From Polyangiaceae bacterium (GTDB taxonomy: Bacteria; Myxococcota_A; Polyangia; Polyangiales; Polyangiaceae): DNA of 64,000 nucleotides. The stretch spans positions 186,001-250,000 of the forward strand of contig JACKEA010000002.1 of the NCBI GenBank assembly GCA_020633235.1, read 5' to 3'. Shown here one piece after another: positions 42,295 through 50,833 of the stretch. The position numbers and the translations under genes are program-made. Position 1 is the first letter of the stretch. The number at the start of each line of letters is the position of its first letter. Under the pieces are notes generated by a model. It made no database searches and had not been told where the DNA came from. It was given only the letters and a program-made list of their open reading frames with translations.

Positions 42295-43764
42295 TCACAA
42301 CAGGTTCAAAATGTGCTGCTTGATGCTCTTTCGGGTGGGGTCATCCGGCGCCAGAGACAGCGCCCGCTCCCACATTTCTGCAGCCTTGTTTCGAAATCCG
42401 GCCTTTTGGTAGAGGATTGCGAGGTTCTTCACGGCGGGAAAATGGTGGGCGTTGATCTCGACGGCGGTCTCCAGCTCGCTGATGGCCTCGTAGACTTTCC
42501 CCAGTTTTCCGTACAGAAGGCCGAGATGAAAATGCAAGCGATAGGCTAGCGGATCGATGGCGATCCCGCGGCGGAGGTGCTCCACGGCTTCCTCGATGCG
42601 CCCCGCCTTGTAAGCCCGAACCCCCGCGTCCAGCGCCTGCTCCGCGTCCGCCGAGCTCTCCTGACTGTCGACTTCCGGAGTCTCCGGCGTGGCCTCCACC
42701 AGGCACGCTTCTACCGCCGCCATCACGTCGGCGATACGGAAGGGCTTCTCGATGTAGTGATCCACCCCGCAGCTCTGCTTCAGGTCCTCGGCGTAGCGCC
42801 AGCCCCGATACACCGCGCTCACCATGATGATGGGGATGTGGCCGTAGCGGGTGCTGCCCTTGATGCGTCGGGCGATCTCGAAGCCGTGGACCTCCGGCAG
42901 CATGGCATCCAGCACGATGAGATCGGGCCGATGCTCCTTGACCAGCCGCAGGGCCAAGAGGCCCCGGTCCGCCTCCAGCACCCGATAGCCGCGGCTGGTG
43001 AGCAGGCGCTTGAGCATCTTGCGGATATCGGCTTCGTCGTCCACCACCAGCACGGTGCGGCCGAGCGCGGCGGGCTGCGAATCGAGCTGCTCCTCGGGCA
43101 GCTCCGCCACCACGCTCAGATCCCGCGAGGTGTCGCCGAACTCCGTGTCCTCTATCTCGTCGCTCTGCGAGATGCGGCCCACGGCGTCGTCGACCACCAC
43201 CCCAGGAGCCCCCAGCGGCGCTTCGTCCTCGAGCTCCGGCAGGGCTCCCGCCAGGGGGTTGCCGTTCTGATCGATGCCCACGCGCTCCAGCACTTCCGGC
43301 GGGCAGGCGGGCCCCACGTAGTAGGCCTCGCCCTGGGCCTTGCGGGTGTAGGCCTCCTGGATCACCTGCGCGATCACCCCCTCCAGCGCCACGTAGGGGT
43401 AGGCCTTCTTGCCCGTGACGAACTCCAGCTCGTCGAGCACCTTCTTCTCGCGGGGGTTGGCCATCGCGATGAAGAGCCGGTCGTCCCGCATCAGCACCGG
43501 CAAGATCAGATGCTTTTCCGCGATTTCGCGCGGCAAGATGTCGAGGTCCTCCAACCGGAGGCAAATCTGGTTGAGATCGATGCCAGGGATGCCGTGCTGC
43601 TCGGACAGCGCCTTGAGGGCCGAGACTCCGGTGATCGTCCCTTGCTCTGCGAGGCGCGACGCCAACCGACCCCCGCCCTGCTGGAGCGCCTGCTCGAGCT
43701 GCTCCGGGGTCACGGCTCGCTGCGCCAGCAGGATCCGGCCTATCTGCTTGCGGCCCTGACTCAT
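42295..43764 (-). CDS. GspE_N (MshEN)-receiver-TPR fusion protein
   Basis: A 489-residue protein with an unusual domain set. Residues ~1-150 are a type II secretion/type IV pilus ATPase N-terminal domain (MSQGRKQIGRILLAQRAVTP, LSEQHGIPGIDLNQICL, DILPREIAEKHLILPVL, MANPREKKVLDELEFVTGKK), a fold that binds c-di-GMP in MshE. Residues ~235-355 are a receiver domain (RTVLVVDDEADIRKMLKRLL, Asp in DLIVLDAMLPE, Lys in YIEKPF). Residues ~375-489 are TPR repeats (DAGVRAYKAGRIEEAVEHLR, LHFHLGLLYGKLGKVYEAIS). It could integrate c-di-GMP and phosphorelay input for motility or secretion; this is inferred from the domains. Confidence 0.85.
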   Translation of the reverse strand: MSQGRKQIGRILLAQRAVTPEQLEQALQQGGGRLASRLAEQGTITGVSALKALSEQHGIPGIDLNQICLRLEDLDILPREIAEKHLILPVLMRDDRLFIAMANPREKKVLDELEFVTGKKAYPYVALEGVIAQVIQEAYTRKAQGEAYYVGPACPPEVLERVGIDQNGNPLAGALPELEDEAPLGAPGVVVDDAVGRISQSDEIEDTEFGDTSRDLSVVAELPEEQLDSQPAALGRTVLVVDDEADIRKMLKRLLTSRGYRVLEADRGLLALRLVKEHRPDLIVLDAMLPEVHGFEIARRIKGSTRYGHIPIIMVSAVYRGWRYAEDLKQSCGVDHYIEKPFRIADVMAAVEACLVEATPETPEVDSQESSADAEQALDAGVRAYKAGRIEEAVEHLRRGIAIDPLAYRLHFHLGLLYGKLGKVYEAISELETAVEINAHHFPAVKNLAILYQKAGFRNKAAEMWERALSLAPDDPTRKSIKQHILNLL

Positions 43765-43899
43765 CGTGACGAGGCCGGCATTCTACGATACGACGCGGCG
43801 TAAGGGCGCGAAATCGCGCAGCCGTGGCCTTCCGCCTCTGGTCACTCCGTCTGCGAGGAACTAACGTTCCCAACAGGCCCTCGGGGGCTCGGGCACACG

Positions 43900-45330
43900 A
43901 TGCAGGGAAATCGCAACGAGAGCGCCGCCACCGGGGCGGCCCCTGCGGCGGAGGAGGGCGCCGCCCTGGCCGTCGGCAGTCCGGGAAAGATCCTGGTCGT
44001 CGACGATCAGCGCAACATGCGCACCACCCTGGCCATGATGTTGCGCGGCGGGGGCTTCGAGGTGGACGAAGCCGCCGATGGCGCCGAGGGGCGCGAGCAG
44101 GGGGCCACCGGTGCTTATGACGTGGTGATCACGGACCTCCGCATGGGGGAATACGACGGCATCGAGGTGCTGCGGGCGATCAAGGAAGCGCAGCCCATGA
44201 CCGAGGTGATCGTGATGACCGCCTACGGCACCATCGAAAGCGCCGTGGAGGCCATGCGGCTGGGGGCCTTCGACTACATCCAGAAGCCGTTCACGGAGCA
44301 GGAGCTCATCGTCAAGGTGAACAAGGCGCTCGAGAGCCGGCGGCTCCACGGACAGGTTCGCCTGTTCGCCCAGGAGTTCAAGGAGCGCTACCACTTCGAG
44401 AACATCGTGGGGCGCAGCCAGGCAGTGCGGGACGTGCTCACTCGCGTGAGCAAGATCGCCCCCACCGACGCCATCGTGCTGATCACCGGAGAGAGCGGAA
44501 CCGGCAAGGAGCTGATCGCGCGGGCGGTTCACGCCAACAGCAAGCGCGCCGATCGACCCTTCGTCACGGTCAACTGCGCCGCGATCACCGAGACGCTGCT
44601 CGAGAGCGAGCTGTTCGGTCACAGCCGGGGCGCCTTCACGGGTGCCGTGAGCGCGCGCAAGGGTCTGTTCGAAGAAGCCGATGGCGGCACCTTCTTCTTC
44701 GACGAGATCGCGGAAACGACGCCGAGCTTCCAGGCCAAGCTGCTGCGCGCCATCCAAGAAGGCGAGATCCGCCGGGTGGGCGAGAACAAGGGCGTGAAGG
44801 TCGACATCCGCGTCATCGCCGCCACCAACGTGGATCTGGCCCAAGCCGTGGAAGAGCGGCGCTTCCGCCAGGACCTCTACTACCGCCTGAACGTGGCGCG
44901 CTTCCATCTGCCGCCGCTGCGCGAGCGCCGAGAAGACATCCCGCTGCTCGTGGAGTTTTTCCTCGAGAAGTACAACCGCAAGATGAAGGCTCGCTCCAAG
45001 CTCGGCGAAGGCGTGATGGACCAGCTGGTCACCTACGACTACCCGGGCAACATCCGCGAGCTGGAGAACATGGTGGAGCAAGCGGTGGCCCTCTCCGGAG
45101 GTGGCGTGATCACCGTAGACGACATCTTGCCTCAGGCGCCCAAGCGACCGAGTCGCACCACCGGCCGCACCCTGGCGGACATCGTGGACGACGCCGAGCG
45201 GCGCGCAGTGGAAGAAGCGCTGCGCGCCTTCGACGGCAGCCGCGAGCGCGCGGCAGAAGCCCTGGACATCAGCCCCACCACGCTGTGGCGCAAGATGACG
45301 CGACTGGGCATCACCTACGAGGACCGCTGA
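43900..45330 (+). CDS. NtrC-family sigma-54-dependent response regulator
   Basis: A 476-residue enhancer-binding protein. The receiver domain (~30-145) has ILVVDDQRNMRTTLAMML, the phospho-Asp in DVVITDLRMGE and Lys in YIQKPF. The AAA+ domain (~165-400) has Walker A GESGTGKELIARAVHA, the sigma-54 contact loop GAFTGAVSARKG, Walker B GGTFFFDEIAE and arginine-finger region FRQDLYYRLNVA. The C-terminal Fis-type helix-turn-helix reads GSRERAAEALDISPTTLWRK. It activates sigma-54 promoters on phosphorylation. No cognate kinase gene is adjacent. It is divergent from the GspE_N-REC-TPR gene (136 bases apart) and 6 bases ahead of the metallopeptidase gene. Confidence 0.94.
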   Translation: MQGNRNESAATGAAPAAEEGAALAVGSPGKILVVDDQRNMRTTLAMMLRGGGFEVDEAADGAEGREQGATGAYDVVITDLRMGEYDGIEVLRAIKEAQPMTEVIVMTAYGTIESAVEAMRLGAFDYIQKPFTEQELIVKVNKALESRRLHGQVRLFAQEFKERYHFENIVGRSQAVRDVLTRVSKIAPTDAIVLITGESGTGKELIARAVHANSKRADRPFVTVNCAAITETLLESELFGHSRGAFTGAVSARKGLFEEADGGTFFFDEIAETTPSFQAKLLRAIQEGEIRRVGENKGVKVDIRVIAATNVDLAQAVEERRFRQDLYYRLNVARFHLPPLRERREDIPLLVEFFLEKYNRKMKARSKLGEGVMDQLVTYDYPGNIRELENMVEQAVALSGGGVITVDDILPQAPKRPSRTTGRTLADIVDDAERRAVEEALRAFDGSRERAAEALDISPTTLWRKMTRLGITYEDR

Positions 45331-45336
45331 CGCGCG

Positions 45337-46383
45337 ATGGCTCCTGCGCGTCGGCCGAAACGCAAGGCCTCGGTTCCCGACTGGGCTCGACTATCCGACG
45401 AAGAGCTGCTCGACGTCCGCTTCTGCGACCTCAAGTTGAGCATCGAAGGAACGACCCTCGAAGAGCGCGTTCACAAGCTGCATGACGAGCTGAACCACCG
45501 TGGCCTCCCCTTCCGGCCGCATTGCTGGCTGTCCACGGAGTGGTTCTCGCCGGATGGAGTGCCGGGCATCGCCATCCCGTTCTATCTGGCGCATCCGCGC
45601 CTCACGCGGCTGGAAGAGCATCAGATCCTAGACGTAGAGGGCGGCACGCCACGTTGGTGCATGCAGCTGCTCCGCCACGAGGCCGCCCACGCCTTGGATT
45701 CCGCCTACCGGCTGCACCGCAAGCGCACCTGGCGCGAGGTGTTCGGCTCCTACGCGCAGCCGTACTCCAAGTTCTACAAGCCCAAGCCCTACAGCAAGAG
45801 CTACGTGCTGCACCTGGATCTCTGGTACGCCCAGAGCCACCCGGCGGAGGACTTCGCCGAGACCTTCGCGGTGTGGCTGGACCCACACTCACGCTGGCGC
45901 AAGCGCTACCAAGGCTGGCCCGCGCTGAAGAAGCTGCAGTACCTCGACCGCCTGATGCGGGAGATCTCCGGCACTCCGGCCAAGGTGCGCTCCCGCGAGC
46001 GGGTGGAGCCCCTCAGCACCAACCGCACCACCCTCCGCGAGCACTACGCGAAGAAGAAGGCCCGCTACGGCCTCGATCACCCGAGCTTCTACGACCGCGA
46101 TCTGCGCAAGGTGTTTCCCACCCTGCCAGAGGGCGTGCGCGGACGACCCGCCGCCACCATCTTGCGCAAGAACCGCCGGGAGCTCCGTCGGCGCGTGGCG
46201 CGCTGGACCGGCGAGTACCAATACACGATAGACCAGGTGCTGATGGAAATGATCGAGCGCTGCGAGGAGCTCGACGTACGCACGGACCGCGCCGACACCG
46301 ATGTGGCACAGGATGCGTTGATGCTGCTCACGGTCCAGACCATGAACTACCTGCATGGCGGTCATCACAGGTTGGCGCGATGA
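45337..46383 (+). CDS. Putative zinc-binding metallopeptidase (Peptidase_Mx-like)
   Basis: A 348-residue cytoplasmic protein. The zinc motif HEAAH is in MQLLRHEAAHALDSAYRLH (about residues 110-128), with a further acidic segment SHPAEDFAETFAVWL that could supply the third ligand. The N-terminus is basic (MAPARRPKRKASVPDWARLS). There is a Tyr/Lys-rich stretch PYSKFYKPKPYSKSY and a long C-terminal helical tail. It is translationally coupled (ATGA) to the ATP-grasp ligase gene, and I believe the two are commonly neighbours in proteobacteria, though I cannot check that here. The pair could make and trim a peptide-like conjugate; the substrate is unknown. Confidence 0.8.
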   Translation: MAPARRPKRKASVPDWARLSDEELLDVRFCDLKLSIEGTTLEERVHKLHDELNHRGLPFRPHCWLSTEWFSPDGVPGIAIPFYLAHPRLTRLEEHQILDVEGGTPRWCMQLLRHEAAHALDSAYRLHRKRTWREVFGSYAQPYSKFYKPKPYSKSYVLHLDLWYAQSHPAEDFAETFAVWLDPHSRWRKRYQGWPALKKLQYLDRLMREISGTPAKVRSRERVEPLSTNRTTLREHYAKKKARYGLDHPSFYDRDLRKVFPTLPEGVRGRPAATILRKNRRELRRRVARWTGEYQYTIDQVLMEMIERCEELDVRTDRADTDVAQDALMLLTVQTMNYLHGGHHRLAR

Positions 46384-47417
46384 AGAAGCTCCGTGTACTG
46401 GTGCTGATGCACGAGGACCTGGTCCCGCCGGACAGCCTGGAGGGCTACTCCGAGAAGGAGATCGCCGAGTGGGCGACGGAGTACGACGTGGTCGCGGGGC
46501 TGCAGAAGCTCGGCCACGAGGTGTACATGTCGGGGGTGGGCAGCGACCTGGGCGCCATCCGTGACGCCTTCGCCGAGACCAAGGCCCACATCGCCTTCAA
46601 CCTGCTGGTGCACTTTCACGGCGTGGCCGTCTACGACCAGCACGTGGTGAGCTACATCGAGCTCCTGAAGAAGCCGTACACCGGATGCAACCCGCGGGGC
46701 CTGCTCTTGGCTCGAGACAAGGCCCTGTCCAAGCGCTTGCTCGCCGCGCACCGCATTCGGGTGCCCAAGTTCCACGTGTTCCCCGTGGGGCGCAAAGGCA
46801 AACGGCCGCGCCACCTCGACTATCCGCTGGTGGTCAAGAGCGTGAACGAGGAAGCGAGCCTCGGCATCTCCCAGGCCTCGGTGGTGACCAACGACGCCAA
46901 GCTGGCAGAACGCGTCGAGTTCATGCACGAGACCTTCGGCGTGGATGTGATCGTAGAGGAGTACATCCAAGGTCGAGAGCTGTACGTGGGCGTGCTCGGC
47001 AACCAGCGGCTGCAGACCTTCCCGGTGTGGGAGCTGCCCTTCGAGCTCTTGCCGGAAGGCGTACCGCACATCGCCACCGCCAAGGTGAAGTGGGACCTCG
47101 ACTACCAGAAGAAGTACCGCATCAAGACGCACCGGGCGAAAGACCTGCCAGAGGGCGCGGAGCAGGAAATCGGCCGGCTCGCCAAGCGCGTGTATCGCGC
47201 CCTGGGCCTCAGCGGCTACAGCCGCATGGATCTTCGCCTCAGTGACGACGGCAAGGTGTACGTGCTGGAAGCGAACCCGAATCCCGACCTGAAGTACGGC
47301 GAAGATTTCGCCGAGAGCGCCCACGCCGCGGGCATTCCCTACCCCCAGCTGCTGCAGAAGATCTTGAACGTCGGGCTCAGCTACCAGGCCGAGTGGAAGA
47401 AGAACGACGCGGCGTGA
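46380..47417 (+). CDS. ATP-grasp ligase, D-Ala-D-Ala ligase-like
   Basis: A 345-residue ATP-grasp enzyme. N-terminal pre-ATP-grasp domain: LRVLVLMHEDLVPPDSLEGY and AFNLLVHFHGVAVYDQHVVS. ATP-binding core: PLVVKSVNEEASLGISQASV, VDVIVEEYIQGRELYVGVLG, the metal-binding YSRMDLRLSDDGKVYVLEAN and PNPDLKYGEDFAESA. Members join a carboxylate to an amine with ATP. The long insertion HIATAKVKWDLDYQKKYRIK and the lack of a typical Ddl serine loop suggest a substrate other than D-Ala. The ATG overlaps the metallopeptidase stop. queA starts five bases after its stop, so all belong to one plus-strand run. Confidence 0.85.
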   Translation: MKKLRVLVLMHEDLVPPDSLEGYSEKEIAEWATEYDVVAGLQKLGHEVYMSGVGSDLGAIRDAFAETKAHIAFNLLVHFHGVAVYDQHVVSYIELLKKPYTGCNPRGLLLARDKALSKRLLAAHRIRVPKFHVFPVGRKGKRPRHLDYPLVVKSVNEEASLGISQASVVTNDAKLAERVEFMHETFGVDVIVEEYIQGRELYVGVLGNQRLQTFPVWELPFELLPEGVPHIATAKVKWDLDYQKKYRIKTHRAKDLPEGAEQEIGRLAKRVYRALGLSGYSRMDLRLSDDGKVYVLEANPNPDLKYGEDFAESAHAAGIPYPQLLQKILNVGLSYQAEWKKNDAA

Positions 47418-47421
47418 GGGC

Positions 47422-48465
47422 ATGCGCACGGAGCTGTTCGACTACGAGCTGCCCGAAGAGCTGGTGGCACAGCACCCGCCACCGGAGCGCGACGGCGGCC
47501 GCATGCTGGTGCTCGGCTCGGAGCTCGAGCACGCCCAGGTGCGCGAGCTCGCCGAGCGCATCCCCGCCGGCGCTCTGCTGGTGCTGAACGACACGCGGGT
47601 GCTCTGCGCTCGACTGCTCGGCCAGCGCGACAGCGGCGGAAGTACCGAATTGCTTTTGTCGAGACACCGCGGAACCTCCGAGGACGGACAGCGCTGGCTG
47701 GCACTGGGACGTCCCCACAAGCGGCTGCGTCCCGGCACGGAGGTCCACTTCGGCGCGCTCACGGCCCGCGTGCTGGAACGGCTCGACGGCGGCCGTCTCG
47801 AGGTTCTGCTCACGGCCGACGGCGACGTGGACGCCGCCCTGGAGAGGGTGGGTCACGTCCCGTTGCCGCCGTACGTGCGGCGCCCGGACGACGCCGCGGA
47901 TCGCGAGCGCTACCAGACCGTGTACGCCGAGCGCCAGGGCTCGGTCGCGGCGCCCACGGCGGGGCTCCACCTCACCGAGGCCATGCTGGCGCGGCTCGCG
48001 GAGCGCGACGTCCGCGTCGCGAAGACCACGCTCCACGTGGGCGCCGGAACCTTCAAGCCCGTGACCGCGGACGACCTCGACCAGCACGACATGCACTCGG
48101 AGTGGCTGGAGGTCGGCCCCGAGCTGGCGTCCGCAATCGCAGATGCACGGCGCCGGGGCGCCCCCGTCGTGGCCATCGGCACCACCGTGGTGCGCGCTCT
48201 GGAGAGCGCACGCGATCCCGCGCGTCCGGGGCACGTCACGCCCTTCGCCGGCGAGACCCGCCTCTTGATCCAGCCGGGCTACGCCTTTTCCGTGGTGGAC
48301 GCCCTGCTCACCAATTTCCACATGCCGAAGAGCACCCTGATCGCCCTGGTGGCCGCCTTCGCCGGCCTCGACCGCGTGCGGAGCGCCTATGCCGAGGCCG
48401 TGCGCCGGCGCTACCGCTTCCTCTCCTACGGCGACGCGATGTGGATCCCGGAGCGAGCGTCGTGA
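47422..48465 (+). CDS. queA: S-adenosylmethionine:tRNA ribosyltransferase-isomerase QueA
   Basis: A 347-residue queuosine pathway enzyme; it transfers the ribosyl part of SAM to preQ1 in tRNA to give epoxyqueuosine. Family-wide signatures: MRTELFDYELPEELVAQHPP, ALLVLNDTRVLCARLLG, HVPLPPYVRRPDDAADRERY, QTVYAERQGSVAAPTAGLHL, TTLHVGAGTFKPV, IGTTVVRALES, and LLTNFHMPKSTLIALVAAFA. Full length. It overlaps tgt by GTGA. The two act in sequence, although tgt precedes queA biochemically. Confidence 0.97.
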   Translation: MRTELFDYELPEELVAQHPPPERDGGRMLVLGSELEHAQVRELAERIPAGALLVLNDTRVLCARLLGQRDSGGSTELLLSRHRGTSEDGQRWLALGRPHKRLRPGTEVHFGALTARVLERLDGGRLEVLLTADGDVDAALERVGHVPLPPYVRRPDDAADRERYQTVYAERQGSVAAPTAGLHLTEAMLARLAERDVRVAKTTLHVGAGTFKPVTADDLDQHDMHSEWLEVGPELASAIADARRRGAPVVAIGTTVVRALESARDPARPGHVTPFAGETRLLIQPGYAFSVVDALLTNFHMPKSTLIALVAAFAGLDRVRSAYAEAVRRRYRFLSYGDAMWIPERAS

Positions 48466-49565
48466 TCCGCTTCAGCGTGGACGCCACCGACGGCGCCGCC
48501 CGCGCGGGCACCCTCGTCACGCCCCACGGCGAGGTCCCCACGCCGGCCTTCATGCCCGTGGGTACCCAGGCCACCGTCAAAGCGCTCACGCCAGAAGAGG
48601 TCGCTCACACGGGCGCGCGGATGACCATCATGAACACCTACCACCTGTGGCTCCGGCCCGGCCCCGAGGTGGTGGCGGAGCACGGCGGGCTGCACGGCTT
48701 TTCCAAGTGGCCCTTCGCCATCGCCACGGACTCCGGCGGCTTTCAGGCCTTCTCCCTGGCGGAGCGGGTGAAGCTCGACGAAGACGGCTTCGAGTTCGCG
48801 AGCCACCTCGACGGCTCGCGCCATCGTCTGTCGCCGGAAGAGAGCATGCGCGTCCAGGGCCTCCTTGGCAGCGACATCGCGATGCAGCTCGACGTGTGTC
48901 CGCCCGGGGGCTCGCCCCGCGAGGTGCTCGAGAGCGCCGTGGCGCGCACCACGCGTTGGGCCGAGCGCTGCTTGGCGGCGAAGCGCGCGGACCAGGCGCT
49001 GTTCGCCATCGTGCAAGGCGGCACCGACGTGGAGCTCCGCCTGCGGCACGCGGAAGAGCTCGCGCGCCTGCCCGTGGACGGCATCGCCCTGGGCGGCTTC
49101 AGCGTGGGCGAGCCGAATGCGTCCATGCACGAGACCCTGGCGCAGGTCGGCCCCAAGCTGGATCCCGCGCGGCCACACTACCTCATGGGCGTCGGGACGC
49201 CCGCGGATCTGATCCGCGCCATCGGCGCCGGAGTGGACGTGTTCGACTGCGTGATGCCGACGCGCAACGCCCGCAACGGCCAGGTGTTCACCTTCGACGG
49301 CAAGATAGTGATCAAGCACGCCGCTCACCGCTCGGACCTACGCCCGCTGGACGAGCACTGTCCCTGCCCCACCTGCCGCGGCGGCTACAGCCGCGCGTAC
49401 CTGCGGCACCTGTTCATCGCCGGCGAGATCCTCGCCCACCGGCTGCTGTCCATCCACAACCTCACGTTCTACGAACGGCTGGTGGCCGAAGCGCGCACGG
49501 CCATCCTGGAGGGCCGCTTCGCCGCGCTGTCCGCTCGCGTCCTCCCCCTGCTCACCCCGCGCTGA
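48462..49565 (+). CDS. tgt: tRNA-guanine transglycosylase Tgt
   Basis: A 367-residue enzyme that swaps guanine-34 for preQ1 in tRNAs with GUN anticodons. The general-acid/base Asp is in ATDSGGFQAFSL, the nucleophile Asp in VDVFDCVMPTRNARNGQVFT, and the zinc site in EHCPCPTCRGGYSRAYLRHL (CxCxxC plus His). Substrate residues are in AMQLDVCPPG, IVQGGTDVELR and GGFSVGEP. GTG 48462 overlaps the queA stop. Full length. Confidence 0.97.
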   Translation: MIRFSVDATDGAARAGTLVTPHGEVPTPAFMPVGTQATVKALTPEEVAHTGARMTIMNTYHLWLRPGPEVVAEHGGLHGFSKWPFAIATDSGGFQAFSLAERVKLDEDGFEFASHLDGSRHRLSPEESMRVQGLLGSDIAMQLDVCPPGGSPREVLESAVARTTRWAERCLAAKRADQALFAIVQGGTDVELRLRHAEELARLPVDGIALGGFSVGEPNASMHETLAQVGPKLDPARPHYLMGVGTPADLIRAIGAGVDVFDCVMPTRNARNGQVFTFDGKIVIKHAAHRSDLRPLDEHCPCPTCRGGYSRAYLRHLFIAGEILAHRLLSIHNLTFYERLVAEARTAILEGRFAALSARVLPLLTPR

Positions 49566-49622
49566 GCAACCCGCTCGCGCAGCCAGAACGCCAACCGCCA
49601 AGTCGCCAAGAGCGCCAAGATC

Positions 49623-49653
49623 AGAGAGAGAGAGAACGGGAGAGGGAGAGAGA
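49623..49653. repeat. GA-rich simple-sequence tract
   Basis: An (AG)n-type purine tract of ~31 bases (AGAGAGAGAGAGAACGGG then AGAGGGAGAGAGA) in the 155-base gap after tgt. The preceding bases hold short CGCCAA-type direct repeats (CGCCAACCGCCAAGTCGCCA). There is no gene; possibly a transcript-end or low-complexity remnant. Confidence 0.6.
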
Positions 49654-49720
49654 TTGGTTTGTCGATGCGACTTCGCGGCAACTGCGCGAGCGCCGAGAAG
49701 CGTCGAGGCGTCTTGGGCGG

Positions 49721-50716
49721 TCAGAAGCGGCCGCTGCCGAGGAGCATTCCGCCGCCCTGCAGCGGGACGGCGTCCACCGCCACGGGCAAATGGTGACGCA
49801 CGCTGGTCTGCTTTTCCTTCCGCCCCAAGTCCTTGATCAGCAGATAGGTGCCGACCCCCGCCCCCACGGCGGCCACGCCGATGCTGATGTTGGTGAACAG
49901 CTTGTTCTTGTTGAAGCGGTCGTAGTCATCTTGGTTCGGGTGGTCGTTGAAGGACGACTCCGCGTCGTTCACCTGCAGCCCGAAGTACACCGCGCCGCCG
50001 GCGCCCACCGCAGCGACGCCAAAGGCAATCCACGTCGGCGCGCGGATGCCTCCGGACTTCTTCTCTCCACCGCTGTCGGCGATGGGCTCGTCCCCGTCTG
50101 CGTCATCCATCGACGGGCCCGTGCCGCTCGACGTCTCCTGCTTCGGCATCAGCGTGGAGATCTCCACGGTGCGGGTGCTGCCGGCCGCCACTTCCACGCG
50201 TCGCGCCTTGGCGCCGTCCACGTCCAAGAGCTTCACGTCGTGCTCCCCGGGCACCACGTACACGCGCTGGTCGCCCGTGAACTCGTCCTCGTCCACCCGC
50301 ACGCGCTGGGACGCATCACCGCTGAGCTGAATCACCGCCAGCTTGGGGCTCAGCCGCGCAAGACGATCCGTCGCGTCCTGCCGGTCCTGCTCCTGGGATT
50401 GTTCCAGATCCAGCACGCGCTGGTACGCGCGCGCCGCAGCCGCCAGCTCGCCGGCCTTCTCGTACGCGTCTCCCGCGTTGATCAGCGGCGCGGGGTGCGG
50501 CTTGATGCGAAACGCCTCTTCGAAGGCACGGGCGGCCTCTTCGTAGCGCCCCGCGGCGAAGGCCTTTTGCCCGGCCTTGAAAAAGCGCCGCGCGTCGTCC
50601 TTGCCGCTCTCCGCCTTGGCGCCCTGGGCGTGCGCGGCGGTGGGCCACCCGACCGTGGCCGTGCTCGCGACCGCCAGCACCACTACGCTGGTCCAACGCG
50701 CAAAACTGCTCACCAT
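49721..50716 (-). CDS. Exported TPR/PEGA-type protein with two C-terminal TM helices
   Basis: A 331-residue protein of a type frequent in Polyangia. The signal peptide (WTSVVVLAVASTATVGWPTA then AHAQ) precedes a TPR pair (DARRFFKAGQKAFAAGRYEE, AARAFEEAFRIKPHPAPLIN, AGDAYEKAGELAAAARAYQR). A PEGA-like beta domain follows (DASQRVRVDEDEFTGDQRVY, VPGEHDVKLLDVDGAKARRV). Then come an acidic linker and two hydrophobic segments (TWIAFGVAAVGAGGAVYFGL, ISIGVAAVGAGVGTYLLIKD). ATG 50716 fits the signal peptide; an in-frame ATG 30 bases earlier is possible. Function unknown; envelope location. Confidence 0.75.
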   Translation of the reverse strand: MVSSFARWTSVVVLAVASTATVGWPTAAHAQGAKAESGKDDARRFFKAGQKAFAAGRYEEAARAFEEAFRIKPHPAPLINAGDAYEKAGELAAAARAYQRVLDLEQSQEQDRQDATDRLARLSPKLAVIQLSGDASQRVRVDEDEFTGDQRVYVVPGEHDVKLLDVDGAKARRVEVAAGSTRTVEISTLMPKQETSSGTGPSMDDADGDEPIADSGGEKKSGGIRAPTWIAFGVAAVGAGGAVYFGLQVNDAESSFNDHPNQDDYDRFNKNKLFTNISIGVAAVGAGVGTYLLIKDLGRKEKQTSVRHHLPVAVDAVPLQGGGMLLGSGRF

Positions 50717-50833
50717 CTTCGACGCTACAGCGTTTTGAAGCCGCATGGAACAGTGGCGGCGCGGAGCCCAGCCGGGAAGCGGGGCGTGGTGCCAAGGCGC
50801 CAACGTGTCACGCTACGATGAAAACCCTGTATC

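Noticed and set aside
49623..49653. GA tract as a phase-variation switch
   Set aside because: It lies outside any coding region or clear promoter, more than 60 bases downstream of tgt and the neighbouring gene's stop, so no gene would be switched.
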